Assembly: GCF_017377795.1 (NCBI RefSeq)
Contig: NZ_JAFRDR010000017.1
Span: forward strand, 1-64,000
Direction of reading: 5' to 3'
Length of the DNA: 64,000 nt
Origin: Williamsia soli
GTDB taxonomy: Bacteria > Actinomycetota > Actinomycetes > Mycobacteriales > Mycobacteriaceae
Shown: one piece after another, positions 1-9,400 of the stretch
Position numbering within the stretch: the stretch's first letter is position 1
Layout of the letters: the number at the start of each line of letters is the position of its first letter
Translations under genes and position numbers: made by a program
The notes under the pieces: model-generated
The model's input: the letters and a program-made list of their open reading frames with translations, nothing else
What the model was told of the DNA's origin: nothing
Databases searched by the model: none

Positions 1-160
1 GATGATCCGGATCGGTGCCGATCCGCGGTGGGATGGGCCCAAGGTGTGGGCGCCGGATGATCCGCGTGGTGTCGATGAATGGGGTTCGAGTGTTCCTGAG
101 GCGTGGATGGGAAAGCGAACCGCAGTGGCCACTCCTTCGACCTTGGTGAGCAAAGCATGA
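1..160 (+). CDS. C-terminal end of an unidentified protein (5' truncated), possibly an extradiol-type dioxygenase
   Basis: An open frame runs from the window edge (codons from base 2) to TGA at 158-160 and gives the last 52 residues of a protein. The stop overlaps the next start as ATGA (157-160), which indicates translational coupling with the amidohydrolase. The tail contains 'WAPDDP' and 'EWGSSVPEAWMG', vaguely like the proline-rich ends of vicinal-oxygen-chelate ring-cleavage dioxygenases. With an FAD hydroxylase downstream that would make sense, but it is inference and the sequence is too short to assign. Confidence 0.5.
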   Translation, partial: MIRIGADPRWDGPKVWAPDDPRGVDEWGSSVPEAWMGKRTAVATPSTLVSKA

Positions 161-1137
161 ACACACAGAACGCAGTGACCGACCGGATCGACGTACACAG
201 CCACTACATGGGTGAGGTCGGATACCGATTTCTCCGTGAAGCTCGCCTGATCCCGGAGAACTTCCCCGTGAAACTGTGGACTCCGGAGACATCCCTGGAG
301 TTCATGGACGCGAATGGCATCGCGACCCAGATCCTGTCGTTGCCATTCAGTCTCCGAGGCAACTCCGCAGATCCAGACTTCCCTGCTCCTTCGGTCCGGC
401 AACTCAACGAGGCTCTGGCCGAGGTGATCAAGGATCGTCCAGATCGATTCGGTGCCTTCGCAACTATCCCGTTCAACACCGTGGACGCGGCCTTGAACGA
501 GATCGAGTACTCGCTGGATGTGTTGAAGCTGGACGGCGTAGCGGTCACCTCGAATGTCGACGGCACCTACTTCGGACAGCCATATCTGGAGCCTGTCCTG
601 GAGGAGCTCGGGCGTCGACGGGTGCCGGTTTTCGTGCACCCCATGGACTGCGCACACGGAGCCGAACTCAACTTGGGCAGGGTGGGATCTTTCATCGAGT
701 TCCCGATGGACACCACGCGCAACATTACCAATGCAATCTTGACCGGGGTATTCAAGCGGTATCCTGGCCTGAACCTGATACTTGCGCACTGCGGCGGAGT
801 ACTGCCGACATTGGCCAGGCGGATAATCGGGCACCTCGGACTAGGTCAAGGCCCCGGGGACGCCACCGACGTCGACGCCCAGCACGTCATCGACGTCCTC
901 CGCAGTTTCTACTACGAGACGGCTCTGTCCGCCAGCCCGAACTCGCTTCTCCCGACATTGGAAGTCACCGACTACAGCCATGTCGTATTCGGAACGGACT
1001 TCGGCGCCGCTCCGGAATCGGTCATCAAGAGCAATATCGACGATCTCGCAGGATCCGCAGCACTGGACGACTCCCAGCGACGAGCCGTGGACCGCTTCAA
1101 TGCCGAGACGCTCTTCCCGCGACTGAAGAGTTCGTAG
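157..1137 (+). CDS. Amidohydrolase-2 family protein (ACMSD / resorcylate decarboxylase-like)
   Basis: 326 residues, the usual length for PF04909 metal-dependent hydrolases/decarboxylases. Visible metal-site features are the N-terminal 'DVHSHY' (HxH), a central 'VFVHPMD', 'LILAHCGG' and a late 'FGTDFG' aspartate. Members either hydrolyse or decarboxylate aromatic or semialdehyde acids (ACMSD, gamma-resorcylate decarboxylase). The start ATG at 157 overlaps the upstream stop and is preferred over an in-frame upstream ATG at 103 because of the ATGA coupling. It is followed after 115 nt by an FAD hydroxylase, so a decarboxylation or ring-fission-product step in aromatic acid breakdown is the likely role. 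The substrate is not readable from sequence. Confidence 0.8.
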   Translation: MNTQNAVTDRIDVHSHYMGEVGYRFLREARLIPENFPVKLWTPETSLEFMDANGIATQILSLPFSLRGNSADPDFPAPSVRQLNEALAEVIKDRPDRFGAFATIPFNTVDAALNEIEYSLDVLKLDGVAVTSNVDGTYFGQPYLEPVLEELGRRRVPVFVHPMDCAHGAELNLGRVGSFIEFPMDTTRNITNAILTGVFKRYPGLNLILAHCGGVLPTLARRIIGHLGLGQGPGDATDVDAQHVIDVLRSFYYETALSASPNSLLPTLEVTDYSHVVFGTDFGAAPESVIKSNIDDLAGSAALDDSQRRAVDRFNAETLFPRLKSS

Positions 1138-1252
1138 AACCTCTGTCCCGATGCGCTCTGAGCCATCAGGACGCCACCCACCCTCTGGCGACTCGAATTC
1201 GACCACGCCAGAGGGCGGGTGAGTCTGTAAGTCAGTAATTAAGGAGTACAAA

Positions 1253-2890
1253 ATGTCAGTATCCGGAACAAATCAGTCAGCCACCGGATCGTTCGCCTCC
1301 GCGGACAGAATCACCTGCGATGTTGCCGTTGTCGGTTACGGACCTGTAGGTATCACGTTTGCTGCACTGCTCGCGAAGGCCGGCCGCAGTGTTGTTGTCG
1401 TCGAGCGGTTTCCACAGCGGTACGACAAGCCTCGCGCTGGTCACTTCGACGGCGAGACCATGCGGACCTTCCAGCACCTCGGTATCGCCCGCGAAGTCGA
1501 GTTGCTTGTTCGGAAGATGAACTCCTATCAGGCTGTTTCGTCCACCAACGAGGTCCTCTCAGCACTGAAAGACGGCGACGCCGGCTCGGGCTGGCACAAG
1601 AGCTATCTCTTCCACCAGCCTGAAGTCGAAGACCGTATCGACGAACGGGGTCGTGCGCTCGGCGTGCAGGTTTTCATGAACACCACAGCTGTCAAGATCG
1701 AGCAATCGGAAGACGGCGCCAGGCTGCTCGTTCGCGACAGCGACGATGTCGACGGCCCGGTGCGGACCATCGAAGCTTCCTACATTGTCGGCGCCGATGG
1801 TTCGAACAGCTTCGTCCGGAAGACAATCGAGGTAGCTGCAAAGGATTTGGGCTTTCCGATTCTGGACGACCTTGCGATCGACTTCGAATACAACGATTCG
1901 GACATCGAGGTGCCACTCGGCGAGTCGGGACACATGATGGACGGCGACAACATCATCACGTTCGGACGCTGGACCGGCGGTCGTATCTCGCGCGTCGAGG
2001 TCTGCAAGCTAGGGGACGAAACACGGGAGTACTTGGAGAGGGAGGAAACCGCCTGGGAGTTCCTTGGAAAGTTCGGTCTGACGCCGGATATGGGTCGTAT
2101 TGCCCGCAACTCGGTCTATACCTTCCGGTGTAGCGTGTCCGAGCAGTGGCGCAAGGGCCGAGTGTTCTTGATGGGCGATGCCGCTCACACCACGGTTCCG
2201 TTCATGGGACAGGGCGTCTGCGCTGGTATTCGCGACGCGTTCAACCTCTCGTGGAAGCTGGACGCCGTCCTGGCGGGCAAAGCGGATCCTTCGCTTCTCG
2301 ACACCTATGAAAGCGAACGTTCCCCGCAGGCCACCGGGGTGATCGGCATGGCGATGGGAATGGGCGCCTTGGTGATGCCATCAGCGATTGATCCCGACAA
2401 GCTGGCGGTGACGGCGGTTCACGATGCCGGATCAGCATTTCCGCGGCTCGGCGAGGGCATTGTCCGCTCTGGTGGCGACACCAACTCGCTACCGGCGGAG
2501 GGCAGGCCGGCGCTGCAGGCCCGCGTTGGTTGGCAGGGACGGGTCGATCTGCTGGACGAGTTCCTCGAGCCGGGTTGGACGCTGATCACCCGGCATCCGC
2601 TGTCTCAGGCAGGGCTCAACGAGGAGCAGCAGGCCTTGATCGACGACTTGTCTGTGCAGGTGGCCCACGTGTCGCGAGCAGCTGGGACCGAGCATTTCAT
2701 GGACATCGACGGAGATTACGACATCTGGTTCCAGGCTACGGGGCAGAGGGCCTTCCTGGTACGCCCGGACCACTATGTGTTCGGCGCTGCAGAATCGATG
2801 AAAGACATACCTGCTCTGCTGGATTCGCTGAAGCAGAAGCTGTCGAACCACGGTTGGGCCTTCGGTCGCGACCGCGAGATGAGCCGGTGA
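1253..2890 (+). CDS. FAD-dependent aromatic ring monooxygenase (MhpA/PheA-like)
   Basis: 545 residues, group A flavoprotein hydroxylase. The N-terminal dinucleotide-binding fold has 'VVGYGPVGITFAALLAKAG' (GxGxxG). The middle has the DG motif 'VGADGSNSFVRKT', and around residue 305 is the FAD-ribityl motif 'FLMGDAAHTTVPFMGQG'. The C-terminal ~150 residues are the thioredoxin-like dimerisation domain of the phenol hydroxylase/MhpA branch. It would hydroxylate a phenolic acid ortho to an existing hydroxyl using NAD(P)H and O2. A strong AAGGAG lies 9 nt before the ATG. It sits between an amidohydrolase and a GDSL-like gene in one operon. The exact substrate is undetermined. Confidence 0.88.
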   Translation: MSVSGTNQSATGSFASADRITCDVAVVGYGPVGITFAALLAKAGRSVVVVERFPQRYDKPRAGHFDGETMRTFQHLGIAREVELLVRKMNSYQAVSSTNEVLSALKDGDAGSGWHKSYLFHQPEVEDRIDERGRALGVQVFMNTTAVKIEQSEDGARLLVRDSDDVDGPVRTIEASYIVGADGSNSFVRKTIEVAAKDLGFPILDDLAIDFEYNDSDIEVPLGESGHMMDGDNIITFGRWTGGRISRVEVCKLGDETREYLEREETAWEFLGKFGLTPDMGRIARNSVYTFRCSVSEQWRKGRVFLMGDAAHTTVPFMGQGVCAGIRDAFNLSWKLDAVLAGKADPSLLDTYESERSPQATGVIGMAMGMGALVMPSAIDPDKLAVTAVHDAGSAFPRLGEGIVRSGGDTNSLPAEGRPALQARVGWQGRVDLLDEFLEPGWTLITRHPLSQAGLNEEQQALIDDLSVQVAHVSRAAGTEHFMDIDGDYDIWFQATGQRAFLVRPDHYVFGAAESMKDIPALLDSLKQKLSNHGWAFGRDREMSR

Positions 2891-2918
2891 AGAGCAAGAC
2901 GAGCTGAAGGAGACATCT

Positions 2919-4154
2919 ATGAGTACCAACGCGAGCAGTGCCACGACTGGGTCCTGGGTAGCCACGTGGGCAGGCCCGATCGCACGACACCCTGAGCCGC
3001 GAGAGCCCATCGGAAATCAGACGGTCCGTCTGCGGGTCGAGGCCAGCGTAGGAGGCCGCGCAGTTCGCGTGGTCCTGACGAACGAGTACGGCACCAAAGT
3101 TCTGTACGTCGGCGCCGCATCGGTCACAACAGTCGACGAGCAGGGCGTCGAGGGAGAGCCGAAGACGCTGACGTTCGGCGGGCAGAAGGATATCGAAATC
3201 GCTGTCGGTGCAATCGCCCTCAGTGATCACGTCGAGGTGGATGTCGCACCCGGCCAGACGCTGTTCGTCAAGTTGTTCCTGCCTCGTGAGACGGTCCCCG
3301 AAAGCGCAGTCCTTCTCCAGGGGGGACTACCTGAGACGCATCCTCTGTACTTTGCTCAACCGGAATGGTCGCGAGTTGACGTTTCTGCCGAGGGAGACCA
3401 CACCGGATCGTCGGGGCTGCCCGGCGCAGTTCCCCTCACCCACATGCCGTTCCTGTCCCGGGTTGATGTCCTGGCGCAGCCAAACGTGGGTGCGGTTGCG
3501 GTGTTGGGCACCACCTACACGGACGGGCTCGGCGTGTGGCCGGACTACCTTTCTCGTCGGTTGAACACAGAAAAGGGGAAAGAGTCGCACGCGATCATCA
3601 ACCTGTCGGCACGAGGCGGCAGCCTCTCCAGAGGCCATGCCCCGTCAGGCAGGGAAGGGGTCGTGACCCTGTTCGATCGAGAGGTTCTGACTCTCCCCGG
3701 CCTGACCCATGTGATCGTGTCCGAAGCACGCCAGGACATCGCCACCTCCGGAACCCGATCACTCAACGCGGACGGCTCGGTCGCGGAAGCGGACGCGGAT
3801 CCCACGGGTGCCTCTCCGGTGACCGCCGAGATCCTCAAAGCTGCTTATCGGCAACTGATTGCGCGGGGCCACGCGAACGGTGTCAAAGTGCTCGCGGCGA
3901 CAATGCCCCCGTTCAGGGGGGTACCCGCGCCTGGCTACTACAACGAGGACAAGGAAGCGACGCGCGAAGAGTTGAACCGATGGATCCTCGATAGCGGCGA
4001 ATTCGATGGTGTCATCGATATCGACGGTATCGTGCGCGACCCAGCGGATACCCATCAGTATCGCGAGGAGTTCAGAAGCCTCAACCTCTTCGGTCCGAGT
4101 CCGGCGGGCCACGCCGCCATCGCGGATTCCATCGACACCGCGATCTTCGGATAG
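2919..4154 (+). CDS. SGNH/GDSL-hydrolase homologue lacking the catalytic residues
   Basis: 411 residues. The N-terminal ~170 residues match the jelly-roll domain of secreted or plant-like SGNH hydrolases ('GSWVATWAGP', 'NQTVRLRVEASVGGRAVRV', 'TLTFGGQ'). The C-terminal half follows the SGNH core, but every block is altered. The GDS serine block reads GTTYTDG (197-203). Block II reads INLSARGG (227-234). The GxND block reads EARQD (269-273). The DxxH block reads NLFG with PSPAGH following (389-398), so Asp and His positions are Asn389 and Gly392. No signal peptide is visible. An AAGGAG site precedes the ATG. It may be a binding or structural pseudo-enzyme, or may have a different active site. 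It is the last gene before the hairpin at 4234. Confidence 0.75.
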   Translation: MSTNASSATTGSWVATWAGPIARHPEPREPIGNQTVRLRVEASVGGRAVRVVLTNEYGTKVLYVGAASVTTVDEQGVEGEPKTLTFGGQKDIEIAVGAIALSDHVEVDVAPGQTLFVKLFLPRETVPESAVLLQGGLPETHPLYFAQPEWSRVDVSAEGDHTGSSGLPGAVPLTHMPFLSRVDVLAQPNVGAVAVLGTTYTDGLGVWPDYLSRRLNTEKGKESHAIINLSARGGSLSRGHAPSGREGVVTLFDREVLTLPGLTHVIVSEARQDIATSGTRSLNADGSVAEADADPTGASPVTAEILKAAYRQLIARGHANGVKVLAATMPPFRGVPAPGYYNEDKEATREELNRWILDSGEFDGVIDIDGIVRDPADTHQYREEFRSLNLFGPSPAGHAAIADSIDTAIFG

Positions 4155-4233
4155 CAAGTCTGAAGTAGATGGCCTTTCGTGGGTTGTGTTCGTCCGATCA
4201 TGACTACGCTGAGGCGCATTGATCCGACCCGGG

Positions 4234-4273
4234 GTTCGGCGCCCACCGCGAGGGTGGGTGCCGAACTGTTTTG
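4234..4273 (+). terminator. Stem-loop terminator after the aromatic operon
   Basis: A 14-bp stem (4234-4247 with 4253-4266, one G-U pair) with a 5-nt loop is followed by TGTTTTG. It lies 79 nt after the stop of the SGNH-like gene and before the acetoacetyl-CoA synthetase promoter. Confidence 0.7.
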
Positions 4274-4294
4274 TGGCGACGGGTGTTGAAACCA

Positions 4295-4334
4295 GTGGGT
4301 GGAGTGTGACAACCCACACATTCGACATTATAGT
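4295..4334 (+). promoter_or_regulatory. Promoter of the acetoacetyl-CoA synthetase/pyc unit with a Crp-like site over the -35
   Basis: The -35 GTGACA (4306-4311), a 17-nt spacer and the -10 TATAGT (4329-4334) form a good sigma-A promoter. TGTGACAACCCACACA (4305-4320) differs at one base from TGTGA-N6-TCACA and covers the -35, so a bound Crp would more likely repress than activate. An inverted repeat GTGGGT (4295-4300)/ACCCAC (4312-4317) overlaps the same place and is an alternative operator. Confidence 0.6.
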
Positions 4335-4415
4335 AATATCAGCCTAGGCGCTGTGTTCTAGGGTGAGGCTTTGCACCAAGATCGAATTCAACTCAATGGC
4401 AGAGGTTTTGAAGGT

Positions 4416-6401
4416 ATGACTGTTTCCCCGGTTCGCAACGGCTCGGGTTCGCCGGATCCTGTCTGGGTTCCGGATGCGGGTGATGTTGCGGAAACCCGGA
4501 TTGCGGAGTTCGGCAGGTTTGTGAGTGAGCGTACGGGCCGGGAGATGGGTTCTTATGCGGATCTGTGGGAATTTTCGGTTGAGTGTGTTGATGAGTTCTG
4601 GTTGGCGGTGCGTGATTTCTTTGATGTGATCGCTGAGGGTGGTCGGGAGACGGTGCTCGCCGGTGAGGTGATGCCGGGGGCACGGTGGTTTCCTGGGGCG
4701 AGGGTGAATTACGCGGAGAATGCGTTGCGGCATCGGGGTCTGGGTGTCGCTGTGGTGTCGGTGGGCGAGGATGGTTCGGCGTCTGAGTTGAGTTGGGATG
4801 AGTTGCGGGCGCAGGTGGGGGCTGTGGCTGGGTGGTTGCGGGCGCAGGGTGTGGGTCGTGGTGATCGGGTGGTGGGTTATCTGCCGAACACGGTGCATGC
4901 GGTCGTGGCTTTCTTGGCGTCGGCGAGTGTGGGTGCTGTGTGGTCGGCGTGTGGTCAGGATTATGGCGCCGCGGGTGCGGCGGCGCGTTTTGCTCAGTTG
5001 GAGCCGGTGGTGGTGTTTGCTGCTGATGGTTATCGGTGGAACGGGCGGGTGCATGATCGCCGGGCTGAGGTGTCGGCGTTGGTTGATCTGTTGCCGTCGG
5101 TACGGGCGGTGGTGCATGTGCCGGTAGTGGGCGTCGGGCCGGGTGGGTCGGGTAGTCATCTGTGGGAGGAGGTGGTGGCCGGTTCCGCGGAGGTGGAGTT
5201 CGAGCGGGTGGGTTTCGATGATCCCTTGTGGGTCTTGTATTCGTCGGGGACCACAGGTGTGCCCAAGGGGATTGTTCATGGTCACGGTGGTGTTGTTGTC
5301 GATCATTACAAGTTGTTGGGGTTGCATCATGATCTGGGGGTCGGTGATCGGTTTTTCTGGTACACCACGACGAACTGGATGATGTGGAATCTGGTGGTTT
5401 CGGGGTTGTTGGTGGGCTCGACGATTGTGTTGTATGACGGTAGTCCGAGTTGCCCTGGGCCGCAACGGTTGTGGGAGATCGCTGCGGAGTATCGGGTGAA
5501 GGTTGTAGGGGTCAGTCCCGGGTATTTGCTGGGGTGTGCCAAGGCTGGTGTGGAGCCGGGGCGTGATCTGGATTTGTCGGCGTTGCGGTTGGTGGGGTCG
5601 ACAGGGGCGCCGTTGCCGGAGCAGTCGTATCGGTGGGTGGCCGATCATGTGGGGCCGCGGGTGCAGGTGGGTTCGGTCAGTGGTGGCACGGATGTGGTCA
5701 GTGGTTTTGCTGGTAGTGCGCCCAATACTGCGGTGTGGGCGGGGGAGATCTCGGCACCGATGTTGGGGGTTGCGTTGCAGGCGTGGGATGGCAACGGTGA
5801 GTCGGTGGTCGGTGAGGTGGGTGAATTGGTCGTGACACGGCCGATGCCGTCGATGCCGATCTTCTTCTGGAATGATCCTGATGGTTCTCGGTATCGGGAG
5901 GCGTATTTCGACACCTATCCCGGGGTGTGGCGTCATGGTGATTGGGTGACGGTGACCGAGCGTGGGAGTGTGCTGATTTCGGGGCGTTCTGATGCGACGT
6001 TGAATCGTCAGGGTGTGCGTTTGGGTAGTGCTGACATCTACGAGGTCGTGGAGAACATGGCTGAGATCGATGAGGCGATGGTCATCGGTGTGGAGTTGGC
6101 CGATGGTGGGTACTGGATGCCGTTGTTCGTGGTGGTGGCTGCTGGTGCTGAACTCGATGATCAGTTGCGAGCGCGGATCGTTGAGGCTATTCGTACTCAG
6201 GCCTCGCCGCGTCATGTGCCGGATGAGATCATCGCGGTGCTTGCCATTCCGCACACCCGTACCGGTAAGAAGATGGAAGTGCCAGTCAAGCGAGTTCTGC
6301 AGGGCGCGCCGGTGGAGAAGATCATCGGCTCGGACACTGTCGATGATGTCGAGGCATTGCGCTATTTCACCAGGTACCAGCCGACACCGCCGACGCGGTA
6401 G
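4416..6401 (+). CDS. Acetoacetyl-CoA synthetase (acetoacetate--CoA ligase)
   Basis: 661 residues from ATG 4416; an in-frame TTG at 4371 would add 15 residues with no better ribosome site. It is an ANL-superfamily ligase that activates acetoacetate with ATP and CoA. Visible motifs are the P-loop 'YSSGTTGVPKGIVHGHGG', 'TTNWMMWNLVVSGLL', the hinge 'GRSDATLNRQGVRLGS' and the C-terminal catalytic lysine in 'TRTGKKMEVPVKRVL'. The acetoacetyl-CoA synthetase type is inferred from length and the N-terminal 'MMWN' region. The coding strand is strikingly rich in G and T, with many GGT, GTG and TTG codons compared with neighbours. It lies 45 nt before pyruvate carboxylase, probably co-transcribed, which would link ketone-body activation with oxaloacetate supply. 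Confidence 0.85.
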   Translation: MTVSPVRNGSGSPDPVWVPDAGDVAETRIAEFGRFVSERTGREMGSYADLWEFSVECVDEFWLAVRDFFDVIAEGGRETVLAGEVMPGARWFPGARVNYAENALRHRGLGVAVVSVGEDGSASELSWDELRAQVGAVAGWLRAQGVGRGDRVVGYLPNTVHAVVAFLASASVGAVWSACGQDYGAAGAAARFAQLEPVVVFAADGYRWNGRVHDRRAEVSALVDLLPSVRAVVHVPVVGVGPGGSGSHLWEEVVAGSAEVEFERVGFDDPLWVLYSSGTTGVPKGIVHGHGGVVVDHYKLLGLHHDLGVGDRFFWYTTTNWMMWNLVVSGLLVGSTIVLYDGSPSCPGPQRLWEIAAEYRVKVVGVSPGYLLGCAKAGVEPGRDLDLSALRLVGSTGAPLPEQSYRWVADHVGPRVQVGSVSGGTDVVSGFAGSAPNTAVWAGEISAPMLGVALQAWDGNGESVVGEVGELVVTRPMPSMPIFFWNDPDGSRYREAYFDTYPGVWRHGDWVTVTERGSVLISGRSDATLNRQGVRLGSADIYEVVENMAEIDEAMVIGVELADGGYWMPLFVVVAAGAELDDQLRARIVEAIRTQASPRHVPDEIIAVLAIPHTRTGKKMEVPVKRVLQGAPVEKIIGSDTVDDVEALRYFTRYQPTPPTR

Positions 6402-6446
6402 TCGCACGCCGTTCACCACTCTGCCTGACGAAACTTCAAGGGAATC

Positions 6447-9400
6447 ATGATGTTCAAGAAAGTTCTTGTTGCCAACCGTGGTGAGATCGCGATCCGGGCG
6501 TTTCGTGCGGCGTATGAGTTGGGTGCGGGCACGGTGGCGGTGTTTCCGTATGAGGATCGTAATTCTGTTCATCGGTTGAAAGCTGATGAGGCGTATCAGA
6601 TCGGTGAGCCTGGTCATCCGGTGCGGGCGTATTTGTCGGTGCCGGAGATCATCGCGGCGGCGCAGCGTGCGGGTGCGGATGCGATCTATCCGGGGTACGG
6701 GTTTTTGTCGGAGAACCCGGATCTGGCGGCGGCGTGCGCGGAGGCGGGGATCACCTTCGTCGGTCCCAGCTCGGACATCTTGGAGTTGACGGGCAACAAG
6801 GCTAGGGCGATCGCCGCGGCCCGCGAGGCCGGTCTACCGGTACTCGCCTCCAGTGAAGCGTCGGCCGATGTGGATGCGTTGATGGCTGCGGCGGAGTCGA
6901 TGACGTTCCCGGTGTTCGTCAAGGCGATCGCCGGTGGCGGTGGCCGCGGGATGCGGCGGGTGGAGACGATCGAGGGTCTGCGCGAGGCGATCGAGGCCGC
7001 CGCGCGGGAGGCCGATTCGGCGTTCGGTGATCCGTCGGTGTTCCTCGAACAAGCCGTCATCGAACCCCGTCACATCGAAGTGCAGATCCTGGCCGACCAA
7101 CACGGCAACGTGATGCATCTGTTCGAACGCGACTGTTCGGTGCAGCGCCGCCATCAGAAGGTCATCGAGTTGGCGCCGGCGCCGAATCTGCCGCCGGGGT
7201 TGCGGGAGAAGATCTGCGCTGATGCGGTCGCGTTCGCGCGCAAGATCGGTTACACGTGTGCCGGGACGGTCGAGTTCCTCGTCGACCGTGAGGGCCGGCA
7301 TGTGTTCATCGAGATGAACCCGCGGATTCAGGTGGAGCACACCGTGACCGAGGAGATCACCGATGTGGATTTGGTGCAGTCGCAGATGCGGATCGCCTCC
7401 GGAGAATCACTCTCGGATTTGGGTTTGTCGCAGGAGGCGGTGCAGATTCGGGGTGCGGCGTTGCAGTGCCGCATCACCACCGAAGACCCCACCAACGGGT
7501 TCCGCCCCGATACCGGGCGGATCACTGCCTACCGCACCCCGGGTGGTGCGGGGGTGCGCCTTGATGGTGGCGCCACGTTGGGTGCGGAGGTGTCGGCGCA
7601 TTTCGATTCGATGCTCGTCAAACTCACCTGTCGTGGCCGCGATTTCGAGACGGCGGTCGCGCGGGCGAGGCGGGCGGTGGCCGAGTTCCGGATCCGTGGG
7701 GTCGCCACCAACATCCCGTTCCTGCAAGCAGTCCTGGATGATCCCGATTTCCGCGAAGGCCGGGTCACCACCTCGTTCATCGAAGAACGACCCCAACTAC
7801 TCACCTCGCGGGTGTCGGCGGACCGCGGCACCCGGATCCTCAACTATTTGGCTGATGTGACGGTGAACAAACCGCACGGGGAACGCCCGGCCACGGTGTA
7901 TCCACAGGAGAAGCTGCCGCCCACAGATCTGTCAGTGCCGCCGCCGGCAGGGTCACGCAACCGGTTACAAGACCTGGGGCCCGATGCCTTCGCCCGATCA
8001 CTCCGGGAGCAATCAGCCCTCGCAGTTACCGACACCACCTTTCGCGACGCCCACCAATCTCTACTCGCCACCCGCGTCCGCACGTCTGGTCTGGTCTATG
8101 TCGCCCCACACGTAGCCCGCCTGACCCCGCAGTTGCTGTCGGTGGAGTGTTGGGGCGGCGCGACCTATGATGTGGCGCTGCGGTTCCTGAAGGAAGACCC
8201 GTGGGAGCGGCTCGCCGAACTGCGTGAGGCGATGCCGAACATCAACCTGCAGATGCTGCTCCGCGGCCGGAACACCGTCGGGTACACCCCGTATCCGGAA
8301 TCGGTGACGACCGCGTTCGTCAAGGAAGCTGCCGCGACGGGCATCGATATCTTCCGGATCTTCGATGCGCTGAACAATGTCGATCAGATGCGGCCGGCGA
8401 TCGATGCGGTCCGTGAGACCGGCACCACGATCGCCGAAGTGGCACTGAGTTATACGGGGGACCTGTCGAACCCGGCTGAGGACCTGTACACGCTGGATTA
8501 CTACCTGCGGTTGGCTGAGCAGATCGTGGAGGCGGGGGCGCATATCCTGGCGATCAAAGACATGGCCGGGCTGTTGCGGCCGCAGGCGGCGTCGATTCTT
8601 GTGTCGGCGTTGCGCAGTCGGTTTGATCTGCCGGTGCATGTGCACACCCATGACACTCCCGGCGGGCAGCTCGCCACGTATTTGGCGGCGTGGCAGGCCG
8701 GTGCTGATGCGGTCGACGGCGCCTCGGCGGCGATGGCCGGCACCACCAGCCAGCCGGCGTTGTCGGCGATTGTGGCGGCGACCGCGCACACCGAGTTCGA
8801 CACCGGTCTGGATTTGGCGGCGGTGTGCGATATCGAGCCGTACTGGGAGGCGTTGCGGAAGGTGTACGCGCCGTTCGAGTCCGGCCTCCCGGCGCCGACG
8901 GGTCGGGTGTACACCCACGAGATCCCCGGTGGGCAGCTGTCGAATCTGCGGCAGCAGGCCATCGGGTTGGGGTTGGGGGACCGGTTCGAGGACGTCGAAG
9001 GCGCCTACGCCGATGCCGACCATATGCTGGGCCGGTTGATCAAGGTCACCCCGTCCTCCAAGGTGGTCGGCGATTTGGCGCTCACGCTGGTTGGGCGAGG
9101 GATCTCGGCGGACGAGTTCGCCACCGACCCCACCGCCTATGACATTCCTGATTCGGTGATCGGGTTCCTGCGCGGGGAGCTCGGCGATCCGGCAGGTGGC
9201 TGGCCCGAACCCCTGCGCACCCGGGCCCTGGAAGGCCGCGCCGAGCCCAAACCGGTGGTGGCGCTGTCGGATGAGGACACCGAACAGTTGGAGTCGCCTG
9301 AGGAGAGGGTGCGGCGGGCGGCGTTGAACCGGTTGTTGTTCCCCGGACCCACCCGTGAGTACGAGGAGCACCAGAAGGCGTACGGCGATACCTCGAGGTT

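Noticed and set aside
4344-6617. Very long open frame (757 codons) on the minus strand opposite the acetoacetyl-CoA synthetase gene
   Set aside because: Arg/His/Thr/Pro-rich shadow composition with no domain; it is explained by the G/T-rich codon use of the real plus-strand gene.
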